Source of the DNA: Photobacterium pectinilyticum
GTDB lineage: Bacteria > Pseudomonadota > Gammaproteobacteria > Enterobacterales > Vibrionaceae
Direction of reading: 5' to 3'
Assembly (NCBI RefSeq): GCF_024357955.1
Contig: NZ_JANEYT010000013.1
Span: 32,688 to 96,687, forward strand
DNA: 64,000 nt
A program made the position numbers and the translations under genes. The notes beneath the pieces were generated by a model. The model did not search any database, was not told where the DNA came from, and was given only the letters and a program-made list of their open reading frames with translations. Every line of letters starts with the position of its first letter. Positions within the stretch are counted from its first letter, which is position 1. Shown one piece after another: positions 54,586 to 63,833 of this stretch.

Positions 54586-55494
54586 CTACCCCTTCAATTC
54601 CAGATCCCAATAAGGTGGTGCACCGAAGTGCTGGGCGAAATAGTCGACAAATGCCCGCACTTTTGGCGCAAGGAGCTGTGAGCTAGGGTAAATTGCCCAA
54701 ATCGCAGCTTCATCCACCAACGGGTAGTCTTCGAGAATTTGAACAAGATCTCCCCGCGTCAAGTGTTCGTAGGCTATCCAAGTCGCACACATTGCAATAC
54801 CCATCCCGTGAACACTGGCATCACGCACCGCCTCGCCATGGTCGACTCTGATAGTGCCTTTCACCTTGATATTCTGTACACCTTCAGGAGTATCAAAACG
54901 CCACCCTTCCAATCCAGTATGATTAATACAAAGGTGGTTATTGAGATCTTTCGGTGAAGATGGCTTACCATGCTCAGCAAGATATTGCGGCGAGGCACAC
55001 ATGATGCGCTTATCAACGGCGAGTTTGCGGGCGATCAGACTCGAATCCTGTAGCTCAGCATTTCTAATGGCAACATCAAAGCCCCCTTCAACCAGATCAA
55101 TAATGGAGTCGGTCAGCCTTATATCAACCGAAAGATCGGGATATTTAGCCAAAAAGCCTTTAAGTGCGGGAATAAGGTGCATGCGACCAAAAGACGCCGG
55201 GGCGGTAATACGTAATGTCCCATGCGGCAATCCACCAGCGGCAGTACCCACCGACGCACGGGCTGAATCGACACTTCGTAGCACTTCTTCGGCATGGGGC
55301 AAAAAGGCCATCCCTTCCTCGGTCAATGACACCTTGCGCGTTGTACGATGTATCAAACGCGCGCCCAAACTTTCTTCCAACTTACTGATATGCATGCTAG
55401 CTACAGGGGGCGAGAGGCCAAGCTCCTGCCCAGCCTGACTAATGTTATGGGTAGACGCTATCCGGACAAACAGCCGAAGGTGTTCAATATTCAT
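54586..55494 (-). CDS. LysR family transcriptional regulator
   Basis: The 302-aa protein has the LysR winged helix at residues 1-60 (LFVRIASTHNISQAGQELGL, then LEESLGARLIHRTTRKV) and a periplasmic-binding-like effector domain. It is of the DsdC/YafC-like group that often controls an adjacent oxidoreductase or efflux gene. It shares strand with the MATE gene 29 bases upstream and lies last in that gene row. Confidence 0.92.
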   Translation of the reverse strand: MNIEHLRLFVRIASTHNISQAGQELGLSPPVASMHISKLEESLGARLIHRTTRKVSLTEEGMAFLPHAEEVLRSVDSARASVGTAAGGLPHGTLRITAPASFGRMHLIPALKGFLAKYPDLSVDIRLTDSIIDLVEGGFDVAIRNAELQDSSLIARKLAVDKRIMCASPQYLAEHGKPSSPKDLNNHLCINHTGLEGWRFDTPEGVQNIKVKGTIRVDHGEAVRDASVHGMGIAMCATWIAYEHLTRGDLVQILEDYPLVDEAAIWAIYPSSQLLAPKVRAFVDYFAQHFGAPPYWDLELKG

Positions 55495-55523
55495 TAATAA
55501 GAACCCAATACACGAAGATTTTA

Positions 55524-56888
55524 TTAGCTTACAACAACATCCCCTGATCGCGGAATATCTCTTTGGGTTTGCTTAGCCAGGGTACTCCAAATAGCCAGCC
55601 CCGCCATTACCCCAGCCAAAACATTGGCCACAGATGCAGCGATGACAATATGGCTGACACTGCCGCTTATTACCCCAATCCAAATTGCGGGTATATACAA
55701 AATAAACAGCCGAGTGAAAGTGACGAGCAGCGCCCGATGTGACAATCCCAAGGCATTAAAAGCCGAGACAGCCACCATGCACAGGCCCAGCGGTCCATAA
55801 CTGTAAGGTAATATCGTTAAAGCAATTTCAAACCACGATTGAATATTATCTTGCTGACTGATTAACGGAGACAACAACGGTATAGCCAACGACAACACTC
55901 CACCTATCACAATATGAAACACCACAACAAACTTGGCAGTTGCCATCAGTACATCTGAAATTTCATGCCATGCACCTTCCCCAAGATAGCGCCCAATAAG
56001 CGGTGGGACTGACATGGTCAATGCAAGGGTAAAAACAATCGCAAAACTTTCAAACCGAATGAGTAAGCTCCAAAAAGCCATGGTGTCAGTGCCCATGTTC
56101 GTGATCAGCAACATGGCCATAAAAGCACTGACTGACGGTAACACCTGGTTTGCAGTGGTCATCAACGCCGTTCTCACCAATTCACAAAACACTTTCCCTG
56201 TTTCGCTACTAATATCTATGGCTGAAAACCACTGCCGACGTCTAGCGTTAACTATCATGTATACTGCCGTTGTGCCGTACCCCAAGATGGTTGCTAACGC
56301 TGCACCTGTAATCCCCATCTCAAAGGTAAACATCAGCAGCGGGTCTAGGATCAGATTTATCAGACTTGCGATAACAAACATCATGCCCGTGATTTTACTG
56401 TCACCGTGAGAGCGATAGACACAGGTTACCAAATAAAGAGCCGCCACCGAAAAGGCACTCAATAGCCACACTGGCCAATAGCGATTAAAAATTTGCTGCA
56501 GCATTACAGCCTGCGCATGCGGTATTTCCTCATTAAAGAAAGCAGTAAAAACCCAGTTGCTAGATAACCACAGCAGCAAACACACCATCGCAATCAATAA
56601 GCTTCCAAAACACACCGTCATCGTTGAAACAACAGCAGACTTATCTTTTTGATTTGCCCCTAGAGCCCTTGCAATAATCGACGTCGCCGCCACACCAATG
56701 CCGACCTGCAGGCCAACAAAAACCGTTTGGAAAGGGAGTGTCATTCCATGAACCGCCAGTTGGTTTAAACCCAGCAGCCCGATAAACACAGAATCCACCA
56801 GTTGCACCAGCATAATAGCAAACAGTCCAACAGTTAGGGGGAGCGTCCTGCTAATGATCAACTTAAGTGTCGGTGAGGCAGAGAGCAT
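55524..56888 (-). CDS. MATE family multidrug efflux protein
   Basis: The 454-aa protein has twelve membrane segments in two halves typical of MATE (LVDSVFIGLLGLNQLAVHG near the N-terminus; GIGVAATSIIARALGANQKD in helix 2-3). It would expel cationic drugs with Na+ or H+ exchange. AAGGT precedes the ATG. It is followed by a LysR gene and preceded by an MDR dehydrogenase gene, but a hairpin terminator at 56948 separates it from the latter. Confidence 0.9.
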   Translation of the reverse strand: MLSASPTLKLIISRTLPLTVGLFAIMLVQLVDSVFIGLLGLNQLAVHGMTLPFQTVFVGLQVGIGVAATSIIARALGANQKDKSAVVSTMTVCFGSLLIAMVCLLLWLSSNWVFTAFFNEEIPHAQAVMLQQIFNRYWPVWLLSAFSVAALYLVTCVYRSHGDSKITGMMFVIASLINLILDPLLMFTFEMGITGAALATILGYGTTAVYMIVNARRRQWFSAIDISSETGKVFCELVRTALMTTANQVLPSVSAFMAMLLITNMGTDTMAFWSLLIRFESFAIVFTLALTMSVPPLIGRYLGEGAWHEISDVLMATAKFVVVFHIVIGGVLSLAIPLLSPLISQQDNIQSWFEIALTILPYSYGPLGLCMVAVSAFNALGLSHRALLVTFTRLFILYIPAIWIGVISGSVSHIVIAASVANVLAGVMAGLAIWSTLAKQTQRDIPRSGDVVVS

Positions 56889-56947
56889 ATATCAGTTACC
56901 TTATGAGCAAGGTTGAAGCAAACGAGGTTGATAGGGGTATGAAAGGA

Positions 56948-56975
56948 TGAAAAGGCTTGCACTTAGGCAAGCCTT
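56948..56975 (-). terminator. Terminator after the MDR dehydrogenase gene
   Basis: AAGGCTTGC (56952-56960) pairs with GCAAGCCTT (56967-56975); read on the minus strand it is followed by TTTC. Confidence 0.7.
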
Positions 56976-57001
56976 AAAATCAAGAGAAGAGCCGCAGTCC
57001 T

Positions 57002-57991
57002 TTAAGCTATATCAATCATAACCTTGCCAATCGCCTGACCACTCGCGAGGTGATTATGTGCCGCAGCAACATTTTCCAGAGCAAAACGCTGAGCATCAAC
57101 AACTGGCTTCAGCTCTCCGGCTTCAGCAATTTTAGCCAGCGCTTCTAGAATTTTGCCGTGCTCTTCGCGGCCTTTGTTGTGGATCATCGGAATAAGCATG
57201 AAGATCACATGCAGCGATAAACCTTTCATGTGAACCATCGAAAGATCCAACTCCAGGAACGACAAGGTCGTCGCAATCTGGCCATTGAGCTTTGCCGCCT
57301 CAATAGAATTATTGAGATTTGCACCGCCGACCGAATCAAAAACCACATCAAAACCGTCGCCATCAGTATGCTTCGTCACATAATCCGCTACAGATTCAGC
57401 TTTGAAATCAATCGCGGTTGCACCGAGTTCTTCGATAAGGGCTGCTTGCTCACCAGCGCTACCCGTACCATACACTTCAGCACCAAAGTGACGGGCAAGC
57501 TGAACGGCAACGTGACCCACACCACCAGCAGCGCCATGTACCAATACCTTCTGACCTTGACCGATACCTGCACGCTGCAAGCCTTCGAAAGCGGTAATGC
57601 CAACCAATGGTAGGGCTGCTGCCTCTGTCATCGATAAATTCTTCGGCTTGTGCGCAATCAGCTTAGCGTCCGCCAATATATACTCAGCCAATGTGCCTGG
57701 TAAATCGCCCAAACCACCGGCACAACCAAAGACTTCATCGCCGACGTTATACTCTGTGACACCCTCACCAACGGCTTCAACAACCCCTGCAAAGTCCATC
57801 CCAAGCACAGCTGGTGCTTGAGGTGAAAACGGTAGGCCCTCACCCATTTCACGGATCATCATATCGATAGTGTTCACACTGGTTGAGGCAATGCGCACTA
57901 ATACATTACCGGCGCTTACCTCTGGTTTAGGTAGCTCAGCCTGCTCAAAACCTTCAACACCACCAAATTCACGAATGACCATTGCTTTCAT
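57002..57991 (-). CDS. MDR-family quinone reductase/zinc-type alcohol dehydrogenase-like protein
   Basis: The 329-aa protein is an MDR oxidoreductase with GMDFAGVVEAVGEGV in the GroES-like part and the nucleotide motif VHGAAGGVGHVAVQLARHFG (about 148-167). Zinc ligands are missing, so quinone or enone reduction with NADPH is more likely than alcohol oxidation. AGAGG precedes the ATG. It is a paralogue-like relative of the gene at 49677, but the two are not close copies. Confidence 0.85.
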   Translation of the reverse strand: MKAMVIREFGGVEGFEQAELPKPEVSAGNVLVRIASTSVNTIDMMIREMGEGLPFSPQAPAVLGMDFAGVVEAVGEGVTEYNVGDEVFGCAGGLGDLPGTLAEYILADAKLIAHKPKNLSMTEAAALPLVGITAFEGLQRAGIGQGQKVLVHGAAGGVGHVAVQLARHFGAEVYGTGSAGEQAALIEELGATAIDFKAESVADYVTKHTDGDGFDVVFDSVGGANLNNSIEAAKLNGQIATTLSFLELDLSMVHMKGLSLHVIFMLIPMIHNKGREEHGKILEALAKIAEAGELKPVVDAQRFALENVAAAHNHLASGQAIGKVMIDIA

Positions 57992-58257
57992 GGAAAATAA
58001 CCTCTTTATAGAATGCGTGATAAATGGCCCAACACACTTCAGTCAGGCTCATCATTGACTGCTTGGTGACAAGTATATGTGGCGTGGCGAAAATGATAAT
58101 TCCACTCAACGACGAATGAGTTTTAAGTAATAATTAATAATTACTTTATTATTAAATTCTCATTAAGTGTCATTTCACGTCCAGCCCAGTTATCAACGCC
58201 ATTACGTCTCGCTAAACTGCACCGCATCAATTCCGATACATGTTCGAGGAGTGTGTT

Positions 58258-59133
58258 ATGCACTATGAAGGTAAAATTTATCGCCCTTGGATGGAGGCCG
58301 AGAGCGTACTTATCCAAACAACGCTCGGTTGCAGTAACAACCAATGTACTTTCTGTACCATGTTTGACGATAAGCGGTTCAAAGTCAGGGATATTCAAGA
58401 CATATTCAACGATATTGATGAGGCGCGAGTGATTTACCCTCGTGTAGAATCAATCTTCCTTATCGATGGCAATGTAATGGCAATGAGAACTGACATGCTG
58501 CTGAAGATTTTGGACAAGCTCAAAACCACATTTCCAGAGCTCAAGAACATCTCGCTTTATTCTGGCTTCAATGATTTTCGTCGCAAGAGCATTGCTGAGC
58601 TCAAAGAAATGAAATCGGCAGGCTTGAGCATGGCCTATTCCGGTTTGGAATCGGGTGATCCGATTGTCCTAGAACGGATCAAGAAGCGCATGACCCGTGA
58701 ACACGCTATCGAAGGGATGGATATGGCAAGAGAGGCGGGAATAAAGGTACTGGCATCATTTATTTTCGGCCTTGGTGGAAAAGCACGCTCTGTGGAGCAT
58801 GCGGTCAATACCACTAGCCTGCTCAATATCATGCAGCCGGATGCCATTGCGCCGATGGCGCTGGCAGTACAACCAGGTTCTGAGTTAGAAAGGGAAATTA
58901 ATCGCGGTGAGTTCACCCTGCCGACTCCCTTGCAAATACTGGAAGAAGAAAAATACTTACTGGAGAACTTGGTTGATTTCCCGTGTTACTACTGGGGCGA
59001 CCACGGCAATAATATCTCGCCAATGCGCGGTATGTTACCAGCGGTACGACAGCCATTCTTGGACAAAATCAATCAGGATATTGCCCATAATCCCATCACC
59101 AAACAGAACATGATTCAGACGTTTGCTTGGTAG
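58258..59133 (+). CDS. Radical SAM protein with CX4CX2C motif
   Basis: The 291-aa protein has the cluster motif CSNNQCTFC (about residues 25-33), the CX4CX2C variant found in a family of Elp3/MiaB-like stand-alone radical SAM proteins, followed by SAM-binding and barrel motifs (FLIDGNVMAM, SGLESGDPIVLERIKK, FIFGLGG). Reaction unknown. GAGGAG precedes the ATG at 58258; an upstream in-frame ATG at 58240 has none. It stands alone on its strand with the RRM gene following. Confidence 0.85.
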   Translation: MHYEGKIYRPWMEAESVLIQTTLGCSNNQCTFCTMFDDKRFKVRDIQDIFNDIDEARVIYPRVESIFLIDGNVMAMRTDMLLKILDKLKTTFPELKNISLYSGFNDFRRKSIAELKEMKSAGLSMAYSGLESGDPIVLERIKKRMTREHAIEGMDMAREAGIKVLASFIFGLGGKARSVEHAVNTTSLLNIMQPDAIAPMALAVQPGSELEREINRGEFTLPTPLQILEEEKYLLENLVDFPCYYWGDHGNNISPMRGMLPAVRQPFLDKINQDIAHNPITKQNMIQTFAW

Positions 59134-59206
59134 GTATTATTTATCTTGGTTTGCGTAGGCGAACCTGCGACAATCCGCACGTAACTTATCATCCAGATGG
59201 ATAATC

Positions 59207-59446
59207 ATGAAACTATTAGTTCGCAACCTAGCGCGCACCACTGCTGAGCATGAAATTCGTGCTCTATTCTCTACTCATGGTTCAGTAGCAGAATGCACTC
59301 TGGTTTTAGACCAAGAAACAGGCCAGTCAAAAGGCTTTGCATTTGTTGAAATGCCAAATGACGATGAAGCGAAAGCAGCCATCTCAGCCCTGAATCTGAC
59401 CAGTTTTGCTAAAAGCAAAATTCGAGTTAAGAACGCTGACGCATAA
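59207..59446 (+). CDS. RRM-domain RNA-binding protein (79 aa)
   Basis: The 79-aa protein is a single RNA recognition motif: RNP2 LLVRNL at residues 3-8 and RNP1 KGFAFVEM at about 46-53. Small stand-alone RRM proteins of this kind occur in many bacteria and are often cold induced. A terminator follows 17 bases after the stop. Confidence 0.92.
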   Translation: MKLLVRNLARTTAEHEIRALFSTHGSVAECTLVLDQETGQSKGFAFVEMPNDDEAKAAISALNLTSFAKSKIRVKNADA

Positions 59447-59463
59447 TTCAGCTTTCAACACTA

Positions 59464-59498
59464 AAAAGCCAGCGAGTGACACGCTGGCTTTTGTTTTT
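59464..59498. terminator. Terminator between the RRM gene and RNase H gene
   Basis: AAAAGCCAGCG pairs with CGCTGGCTTTT across a seven-base loop, followed by GTTTTT. It lies between two convergent genes and may serve both. Confidence 0.9.
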
Positions 59499-59513
59499 CT
59501 GGGTCTAGCTTGA

Positions 59514-60290
59514 TTAGCCTGCTCGCAATGCGAGAATTTTTGAAATATCAGAGGTCTCGCGATACAAACTCAGACCTTCTTCTTTAGTATCAATGGCAAC
59601 AATCGACATACGATCAGCCAGTTCATTACCTTCAATCCCGACGTGGCCATTAACATGATGTATCGTTATTTTCTTCTCAAGTTCTTGGTATAGCTCATAC
59701 ATAGGTTTGATAAGATCTAAGTTCTTAATCTCACCTCCAGGCCTCACCCATCCTTTCGATTTCCAGCCTTTCGCCCACTGTGTGATACACTGGATCGAAT
59801 AATTAGAGTCACAATAAATAGCCACGGTATAACCTTTAGCTATTTTCTCTTTTGCCAGTAAAAATGCCTGATTTAAACCATTGAGCTCCGCGGTATTATT
59901 GGTGCCTAATGATTGATACATGCCGTACCACAACTCGGTCAATGTATTGTTTTGGTAAACGGCGATCCCTGAGCCAGCTTCACCGGGATTAGGATCACAG
60001 CCGCCGTCAGTGAATATCTTTATCTCAAAGGGCATATCATCAATTTGGGCCTGAGTCAGCGGTGCTTTTTTAGGCTTACTTGTCTTAGATACGGATTTAG
60101 CACTGCTTGGTTTCTGAGCCGACGGGTTACCCGCTCGCTGTCCCCCAAATGCACTCTCTGCTTCTTCTCTCGTTGGAAACGACTTATATTTTGCGCCTGC
60201 AAATTTATCAACTTGCGCCTTACACTCAGCCCAAGATGTAAAAATGCCTGTTTGCCGCCCTTTCCAGACGACATAATACTTTTTAGCCAA
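59514..60290 (-). CDS. Ribonuclease H1 with N-terminal viroplasmin-like domain
   Basis: The 258-aa protein begins with the eukaryotic-type hybrid-binding (caulimovirus viroplasmin) domain (KKYYVVWKGRQTGIFTSW), then a Ser/Lys linker, then an RNase H domain. The acidic residues are all present: FTDGGCDPNP, NNTAELNGL, YCDSNYSI and GNELADRMS. It cuts RNA in RNA-DNA hybrids. The start is a TTG at 60290, supported by AGGAG nine bases upstream and the family start AKKYYVV. Confidence 0.9.
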   Translation of the reverse strand: MAKKYYVVWKGRQTGIFTSWAECKAQVDKFAGAKYKSFPTREEAESAFGGQRAGNPSAQKPSSAKSVSKTSKPKKAPLTQAQIDDMPFEIKIFTDGGCDPNPGEAGSGIAVYQNNTLTELWYGMYQSLGTNNTAELNGLNQAFLLAKEKIAKGYTVAIYCDSNYSIQCITQWAKGWKSKGWVRPGGEIKNLDLIKPMYELYQELEKKITIHHVNGHVGIEGNELADRMSIVAIDTKEEGLSLYRETSDISKILALRAG

Positions 60291-60466
60291 CCCAATGATC
60301 TCCTAAGCAAGCTCCTTAAATCGACAACCAGTATCTATGGCAAAGATCATCAAGGCAAGCGACCAAACTGAAAAGTATGCATTTATACTTACGCCACGTC
60401 GGCCAATAATCTTGTTTATTTAAAGCTTTATATTAGACATACTCGATGCGGTGATCACCGGTAGGG

Positions 60467-61147
60467 TCAAAGGATTCGGCCATCTTGCATTTCAATTCGG
60501 CGACGAGCACGCTGTGCTTTTTCGAGATCATGCGTCACCATAACCACCGTTACTCCCTCAGCGTTTAGTCTTTCAATAATATGCATGATCTCTTCACCGG
60601 TCTTATGATCCAGGTTACCCGTCGGCTCATCCGCTAACAGAAGTGACGGCGAGCCAACCAACGCTCTGGCTATCGCGACCCTTTGCCGCTCACCACCTGA
60701 AAGCTCATGGGGTTTATGAAGGCCACGTTTATTCAAACCGACCTTGCCCAGAGCTTCTTTGACTTTTTTCTCGCGCTGCTGGCTTGTTAGTTTTCGGTAA
60801 AGAAGAGGCAGTTCGATATTCTCGCAAACATTAAATTGCGGCAGCAGATGAAAAGCTTGAAAGACAAACCCAATTTGATGGTTGCGTACATGGGAAAGAT
60901 CAAAGTCTGAGAGTTCGTCCACCCGGGTACCATTGAGGACATACCGCCCTGTTGTCGGTGTATCCAAACAGCCAATGATCTGCAACAAAGTAGATTTGCC
61001 AGAACCGGACGTACCGGTTATCGCAATGTATTCCCCGGCACATATGGAAAGAGAAACAGCACTTAGCGCAGTGACATCCGTTTGGCCCATGGCGTAAATT
61101 CGGCTAACTGTGTCCAACTGCACCAATGACGATACACTTTCTCCCAT
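60467..61147 (-). CDS. MacB-type ABC transporter ATP-binding protein
   Basis: The 226-aa ATPase has Walker A GTSGSGKST (about residues 44-52), Q-loop FVFQAFHLLP, signature LSGGERQRVAIARAL, Walker B LLLADEPTGNLD and the H-loop His. It is of the MacB/LolD class. It is the last gene of the set adaptor-permease-ATPase on the minus strand; in many MacB proteins ATPase and permease are fused, here they are separate. A MITE copy fills the gap to the permease gene. AGGAAGAG precedes the ATG. Confidence 0.93.
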   Translation of the reverse strand: MGESVSSLVQLDTVSRIYAMGQTDVTALSAVSLSICAGEYIAITGTSGSGKSTLLQIIGCLDTPTTGRYVLNGTRVDELSDFDLSHVRNHQIGFVFQAFHLLPQFNVCENIELPLLYRKLTSQQREKKVKEALGKVGLNKRGLHKPHELSGGERQRVAIARALVGSPSLLLADEPTGNLDHKTGEEIMHIIERLNAEGVTVVMVTHDLEKAQRARRRIEMQDGRIL

Positions 61148-61183
61148 GTACTCTTCCTCATGCTTTTTCGTATCGACAAAATT

Positions 61184-61234
61184 TATACCAACCTACATAA
61201 ATATTTAATCAACTACTTATCCAGATTGGTATTA
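61184..61234. mobile_element. MITE family 1, copy D (about 50 bp) inside the ABC operon
   Basis: Ends TATACCAACC and GATTGGTATTA, nearly all interior lost. Its right end supplies the TAA stop codon of the permease gene (61232-61234) and the rest forms the permease-ATPase spacer, so it is carried in the operon transcript as a hairpin. Confidence 0.8.
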
Positions 61235-62461
61235 CTCTCGCTTCAACGCCCGAATAGGGTCAAGCCGAGAAGCAACTAGAGCAGGATATAGCCCCGAAAC
61301 AAGTCCGACTAAACAGGCTGAGCCAAGCGCTAATACAAGGGCGCTTGGAGTAATCATCACCGGAAAGTTACGCATCGTTGCAACAACAGACACTAACACC
61401 ACCCCCAAAACGAGACCAGAAAGCCCTCCAATTGTGGTAAGACACGTTGCCTCAATAATAAACTGATTTCTGATGTCTTTATGCGTTGCTCCCAATGCAC
61501 GACGCAGGCCAATTTCCTCGGTCCTTTCACGAACCGCTACCAGCATCACATTCATGATGCTAATTCCACCCACGACCAGCGATATGGCCGCCACGCATGC
61601 CAACCAAAAGGTCATAGAGCGAGTGGCATCGGCCATGCTCTCCTGAAGCTCGGTTAAATCATTAATGATAAAATCATCGGGTTTATTCTCTGGAAGTCGG
61701 TGCTGGCGTCTTAAAACACGCTGGATATGAAAAATACTGTCTTTGATCTTATTTTGATCATCAATACGAATATGAGCATAGTGGATAGACCCAGGACGCG
61801 TTTTGCTCAAGCCGATAATGCGTAGTTTGGCCGTAGAAAGAGGAATAAGGACCCTGTCATCTTGATCCATTCCCCCAGGGGACTGCCCCTTACGTTGTAA
61901 CACCCCAATCACCTTAAATGGGGTGTTTCCAATGCGTATTGTTTTACCAATAGCACTCTCCCCCTCAAATAATGCTTTCTCGACGCTTTCACCAAGCACT
62001 GCCACTTTTTTTGCCCGGCTTTGTTCAATATCATTAAACATACGCCCTTGAGCGACTTTCCACTTTCTCAGCAATAGATAGTCGCGTGTCGTACCCTGTA
62101 TCCGGCTTATCCAGTTACGCGCCTGGTAAATAACCCGCCCCTCTGCATATACAGACGGAGACGTTGCCACTATATTTGGGACCAAATTTTGTATAGCTGT
62201 AATATCATCGACGGTCAGTGTTGATGAATGGCCTTTCATTTGCACGCCACCGCTTTCCATTACATCGGGTTCGATAAAAAGTAAATCGGCACCTAAGCTC
62301 TCAACTTGCTGCAACACCTGATGCTGACTACCAGCTCCCACCCCGATCACAGTCACAACGGCCGTGACACCAATCATAATACCCAAGATCGTCAATGCAC
62401 TGCGAAGTCGGTGGCGATATATAACTCTCAGCGCATTAGAAAGATACAACCAGTAGCTCAT
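61232..62461 (-). CDS. MacB-type ABC transporter permease (FtsX-like)
   Basis: The 409-aa protein has one N-terminal membrane segment (SALTILGIMIGVTAVVTVIG), a large periplasmic MacB-type core domain (about 45-280) and three C-terminal FtsX-type segments with the conserved VRERTEEIGLRRALGA. It would form the mechanotransmission permease of a tripartite exporter. The stop codon lies in a MITE. It starts 23 bases after the stop of the adaptor gene. Confidence 0.93.
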   Translation of the reverse strand: MSYWLYLSNALRVIYRHRLRSALTILGIMIGVTAVVTVIGVGAGSQHQVLQQVESLGADLLFIEPDVMESGGVQMKGHSSTLTVDDITAIQNLVPNIVATSPSVYAEGRVIYQARNWISRIQGTTRDYLLLRKWKVAQGRMFNDIEQSRAKKVAVLGESVEKALFEGESAIGKTIRIGNTPFKVIGVLQRKGQSPGGMDQDDRVLIPLSTAKLRIIGLSKTRPGSIHYAHIRIDDQNKIKDSIFHIQRVLRRQHRLPENKPDDFIINDLTELQESMADATRSMTFWLACVAAISLVVGGISIMNVMLVAVRERTEEIGLRRALGATHKDIRNQFIIEATCLTTIGGLSGLVLGVVLVSVVATMRNFPVMITPSALVLALGSACLVGLVSGLYPALVASRLDPIRALKRE

Positions 62462-62484
62462 TGCGTTAGAACCCTAATAACCAT

Positions 62485-63471
62485 TTAGCGTATCCAGCCT
62501 GACGTCATTGACTCCTCAATGCGTGAAGTGTAACTCGCATTTGTGCTATCAGATGTCTCATCGGTGGTGATCTCGACAACGGCGGTCATACCCGGCAGTA
62601 ACGAATCGCCATTGTTTTCAGCGGATAAAACAACGGTATAGGTTACAACATTATCCACCACTAACGGGGCAACCCGAATTTGTTCGACTATTGCTTTAAA
62701 ACGTCGATCTCCATAGGCCGGTACGGTGAATTCAGCCTTCTGACCTGTGCGGATCTGGCCAATATCCGCTTCATCAATTCTGGCGTGAATTTCCATTTCA
62801 TTTAAGGTGTGGGCGATTTTAAATAACTTAGGCGCTTCGAGACTCGCCGCAACGGTTTGTCCACTCATCACTTCACGGGATAGCACCACACCATCAATGG
62901 GAGCGAGAATTTCGGTGCGGGATAAGGTCACTCTTGCTTCTTCCAACTCGGCCTCATGGCTAATCACAACAGCCAGTGCCTGCTCCAATTCAGCCTCCGC
63001 AACCCATACATTCGTCTCAGCTTCTTCCAAGCTATTCTGCGACACGGCTTTACGCTTATTGAGGGCCTTTATTCTCTTCAAAGAGCGTATAGATTGACGT
63101 AATGATGCCTTCTTCATTGCGACCAACGCCTTTGCATTGAGCAAGGAGGCCTCGGCTTGACGAATCTGAGCTTCAAAAAATTTCGGGTCGATACGTGCGA
63201 TCGTTTGTCCCTTTTGGACAACATCATTAAAATCAACCAGTAACTCAATTATCCTGCCCGATACTTCAGAACCCACTTCTACTTCGCCTACTGGCTTCAA
63301 GGTTCCCGAAGCAATAACCAAGGGCTCCGGTTCATAAATGGAATCAGACTCATCCGGTTGCGTTAACCCAAGTGGTGAGGAATATTCCGGCTCATGGTTT
63401 ACATCATTACAAGCCACAAGCAAAGGAAATAGGAGGAAAGTTATTAAGCGAAACCAATAAACTGAATACAT
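62485..63471 (-). CDS. MacA/HlyD-type periplasmic adaptor lipoprotein
   Basis: The 328-aa protein has a lipoprotein signal (LLFPLLVAC, lipobox LVAC), a barrel-sandwich/lipoyl domain (GSEVSGRIIELLVDFNDVVQKGQTIARID), a helical hairpin coiled coil (about 105-180), and beta domains as in MacA/HlyD adaptors. It would link the MacB-like permease to an outer-membrane TolC channel, which is not encoded here. The start at 63471 (MYSVYWFRL) has GGAG upstream; the open frame continues to 63576 but its extra residues do not fit the family. Confidence 0.88.
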   Translation of the reverse strand: MYSVYWFRLITFLLFPLLVACNDVNHEPEYSSPLGLTQPDESDSIYEPEPLVIASGTLKPVGEVEVGSEVSGRIIELLVDFNDVVQKGQTIARIDPKFFEAQIRQAEASLLNAKALVAMKKASLRQSIRSLKRIKALNKRKAVSQNSLEEAETNVWVAEAELEQALAVVISHEAELEEARVTLSRTEILAPIDGVVLSREVMSGQTVAASLEAPKLFKIAHTLNEMEIHARIDEADIGQIRTGQKAEFTVPAYGDRRFKAIVEQIRVAPLVVDNVVTYTVVLSAENNGDSLLPGMTAVVEITTDETSDSTNASYTSRIEESMTSGWIR

Positions 63472-63584
63472 CGATATAATAACTCCGAAATAAAAAGCAT
63501 ATATCACCTTAAAGAAAAAAAACCTTGGTATACAAGACAATGAGTTAGCGACAGCTACTAGTGCTGCCGCTAACATATATTTAG

Positions 63585-63833
63585 TTAGTAACCATAGTAA
63601 TGGTCACACTTGGAGTAGCTGTATTTTGTCTTAGAACCGTAATAGTTTTTGCTCGATTTACAGGTTTTAGACTTATACGTAGCTTTTTTATACTTAACTT
63701 GAGGCTTGTAATCGGATTTGTGATATGACTTATAGTCATGTTTATAATAGGATTTATAACTATATGCATGAGCACCAGATGTTGCTACTGCCAATGCAAA
63801 AGCAGTGAAAACGCCAACTAATTTAATATTCAT
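63585..63833 (-). CDS. Secreted Tyr/Lys/Ser-rich small protein
   Basis: The 82-aa protein has a clear signal peptide (residues 1-23, ending GAHA) and a 59-residue mature part with 16 Tyr, 15 Lys and 10 Ser, built from irregular repeats such as YKSYYKHDYKSYHKSDYK. Two Cys (mature 35 and 53) could form one disulfide. AGGA precedes the ATG. I do not recognise the family. It lies 113 bases upstream of the MacAB-like exporter genes on the same strand, so it may be an exported substrate or a surface peptide; that is inference. Confidence 0.75.
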   Translation of the reverse strand: MNIKLVGVFTAFALAVATSGAHAYSYKSYYKHDYKSYHKSDYKPQVKYKKATYKSKTCKSSKNYYGSKTKYSYSKCDHYYGY

